Part shown: positions 63,121-64,000 of the stretch, piece after piece
How the letters are laid out: each line of letters opens with the position of its first letter
Position numbering within the stretch: the stretch's first letter is position 1
NCBI GenBank assembly: GCA_963542015.1
Contig: CAUTUX010000007.1
Span: 12,782-76,781, forward strand
Length of the DNA: 64,000 nucleotides
Source: CAUTUX01 sp963542015
GTDB lineage: Bacteria > Bacillota > Clostridia > Christensenellales > CAG-917
Direction of reading: 5' to 3'
Notes under the pieces: generated by a model
Seen by the model: the letters and a program-made list of their open reading frames with translations, nothing else
Database searches by the model: none
Told to the model about the DNA's origin: nothing
Translations under genes and position numbers: made by a program

Positions 63121-63983
63121 AATATATCTCGGGAATTCCAGCACTGAATGTCCTCTGTTCTCTTGATACTCCTGGAGACTGGCATGCTCCGTCTGTAAAT
63201 TGGAAAACTTTAGATCTTTATGAAAGTGAAGAAATGTTTTTTAAGAATTATGGGATTGAGAAGAATAAAACAATCCCGCAAAATACACAAAAATATAATG
63301 TTGCAAATCATGTAAGAGCAATTTTAGATATGTTTCAATTGGACAATTTCGCATACCTTAAAGGAATGCGAAACAATTTCATTGAAACTGACAAGTACGA
63401 TGATGAGATTTTTCAAAAAGTATACACTATGAAAGTGCTTCCAAATTGGGGGAAAATTGATGCTTTTATGGAAAAAGAATACATGCTCAAGTGGATTTCA
63501 TATAAGGAATATATGGAACAGCGAAGCAAATCACAGAATGTTTTTTCAAAAGAAGATACATCTTGGCAAATTGAACATGAAAAAGTTATATATGATTTTT
63601 TAAAATATTTGAATTCATTTAGTGACGAATATGTTTTAAAGGGTGGTACTGCGTTATTAACTTGCTATCATTTAGATAGATTTTCAGAAGATATAGATCT
63701 TGATAGCAATAACAAAAACAAAATTAAAAAATTTGTTGATACCTATTGTTCTAAAAATAAATATATATATCGTATTGCAAAAGACATAGATACTACAAAA
63801 AGATTTTTTATTCACTACGGTAATGTGATGCATCCTCTTAAAATTGAGGTGTCTTTCAGGTCAATTATTTTAAATTCAGATTGTACCAAAATTAATGGCA
63901 TCAAGGTCTACTCTATAAATAAATTAATGAATTTGAAGCTTAATGGGGAATGTAAGAATTGTTGTGTAAAAAGTATTTATTAG
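63117..63983 (+). CDS. AbiEii/AbiGii-type nucleotidyltransferase fused to an N-terminal domain, C-terminus possibly truncated
   Basis: 288 residues. The second half has the AbiEii nucleotidyltransferase core: VLKGGTALL (GGT at 176-178) and RFSEDIDLD (D193, D195 region), the metal and nucleotide site. Residues 1-135 are a separate domain (YISGIPALNV, GDWHAPSVNW, GMRNNFI) of a type I recall next to AbiEii genes, here joined by a short linker. Type IV toxin-antitoxin systems pair AbiEii with AbiEi; no AbiEi is seen. After INKLMNLKLN the sequence becomes GECKNCCVKSIY and stops, where intact relatives continue with a helical part, so it may be shortened. AGAGG precedes the ATG. Confidence 0.65.
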   Translation: MKYISGIPALNVLCSLDTPGDWHAPSVNWKTLDLYESEEMFFKNYGIEKNKTIPQNTQKYNVANHVRAILDMFQLDNFAYLKGMRNNFIETDKYDDEIFQKVYTMKVLPNWGKIDAFMEKEYMLKWISYKEYMEQRSKSQNVFSKEDTSWQIEHEKVIYDFLKYLNSFSDEYVLKGGTALLTCYHLDRFSEDIDLDSNNKNKIKKFVDTYCSKNKYIYRIAKDIDTTKRFFIHYGNVMHPLKIEVSFRSIILNSDCTKINGIKVYSINKLMNLKLNGECKNCCVKSIY

Positions 63984-64000
63984 ATATAAAAAAATTCTAA

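Overview
The window is a gene-dense stretch of low-GC (roughly one third G+C) bacterial chromosome. Gene order and content point to a Bacillota (Clostridia-like) lineage, probably uncultured. Signs are the rimP-nusA-ylxR-infB-rbfA-nrnA-truB-ribF run, tig-clpP-clpX-engB, topA-trmFO-hslV, dnaX-ybaB-recR, MraZ/RsmH, a DUF1846 protein, PepF and strong AGGAGG-type ribosome binding sites. UGA is a stop codon and ftsA/ftsZ are present, so this is not a mollicute. I see no rRNA operon, CRISPR array, prophage or intact insertion sequence.

Layout. 1-5911 (minus) is a compressed division region: mraZ-rsmH, two unrecognised small genes, a 31-bp perfect palindrome that works as a terminator, then an IS607-type recombinase homologue without its catalytic serine, ftsA, ftsZ, nrdR and the start of a flavoprotein gene. 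The mur, pbpB and ftsW genes usually found between mraW and ftsA are absent. 6238-6927 is a metallophosphoesterase gene that looks leaderless. 6922-10771 (minus) is tig-clpP-clpX-engB. 10898-12153 holds a HI0933-type flavoprotein and tRNA-Val, transcribed divergently from overlapping promoters. 12239-14506 is a large Old-Yellow-Enzyme-type reductase. 14567-21418 is the operon topA-trmFO-hslV-guaB-folD-VOC. tRNA-Cys and tRNA-Leu follow, then an EF-G paralogue divergent from galT.

25884-37893 (minus) is one long housekeeping run of 14 genes, rimP to recR, covering translation initiation, RNA modification, DNA polymerase III clamp loader and recombination. Its 5' end has an attenuator-like hairpin, and dnaX carries an in-frame A10 slippery run. 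38051-38531 is a decayed AlbA_2/AAA_4-type gene with an 8-bp tandem repeat. 38610-39118 is a six-tRNA array with clear promoter and terminator. A glutathione peroxidase, an acyl-CoA ligase and a split transketolase follow.

43408-48928 (minus) is the least explained part: a two-gene unit coding for a tail-anchored coiled-coil protein and a giant N-terminally anchored surface protein of about 1354 residues, with a 17-T homopolymer in the upstream region. 49335-51815 is a class II UvrA homologue. 51801-60357 (minus) is parE-parC-DUF1846-pepF-two-TM protein. 60590-63983 is an MMPL/RND exporter coupled through an 18-codon ORF to a fused AbiEii-type nucleotidyltransferase.

Four genes (recombinase homologue, metallophosphoesterase, HI0933 flavoprotein, MMPL exporter) have a -10 hexamer only 6-7 nt before the start codon and no Shine-Dalgarno sequence, so leaderless mRNAs seem to be a recurring feature of this genome. 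All functional calls come from reading motifs and gene order by eye; no database search was run.
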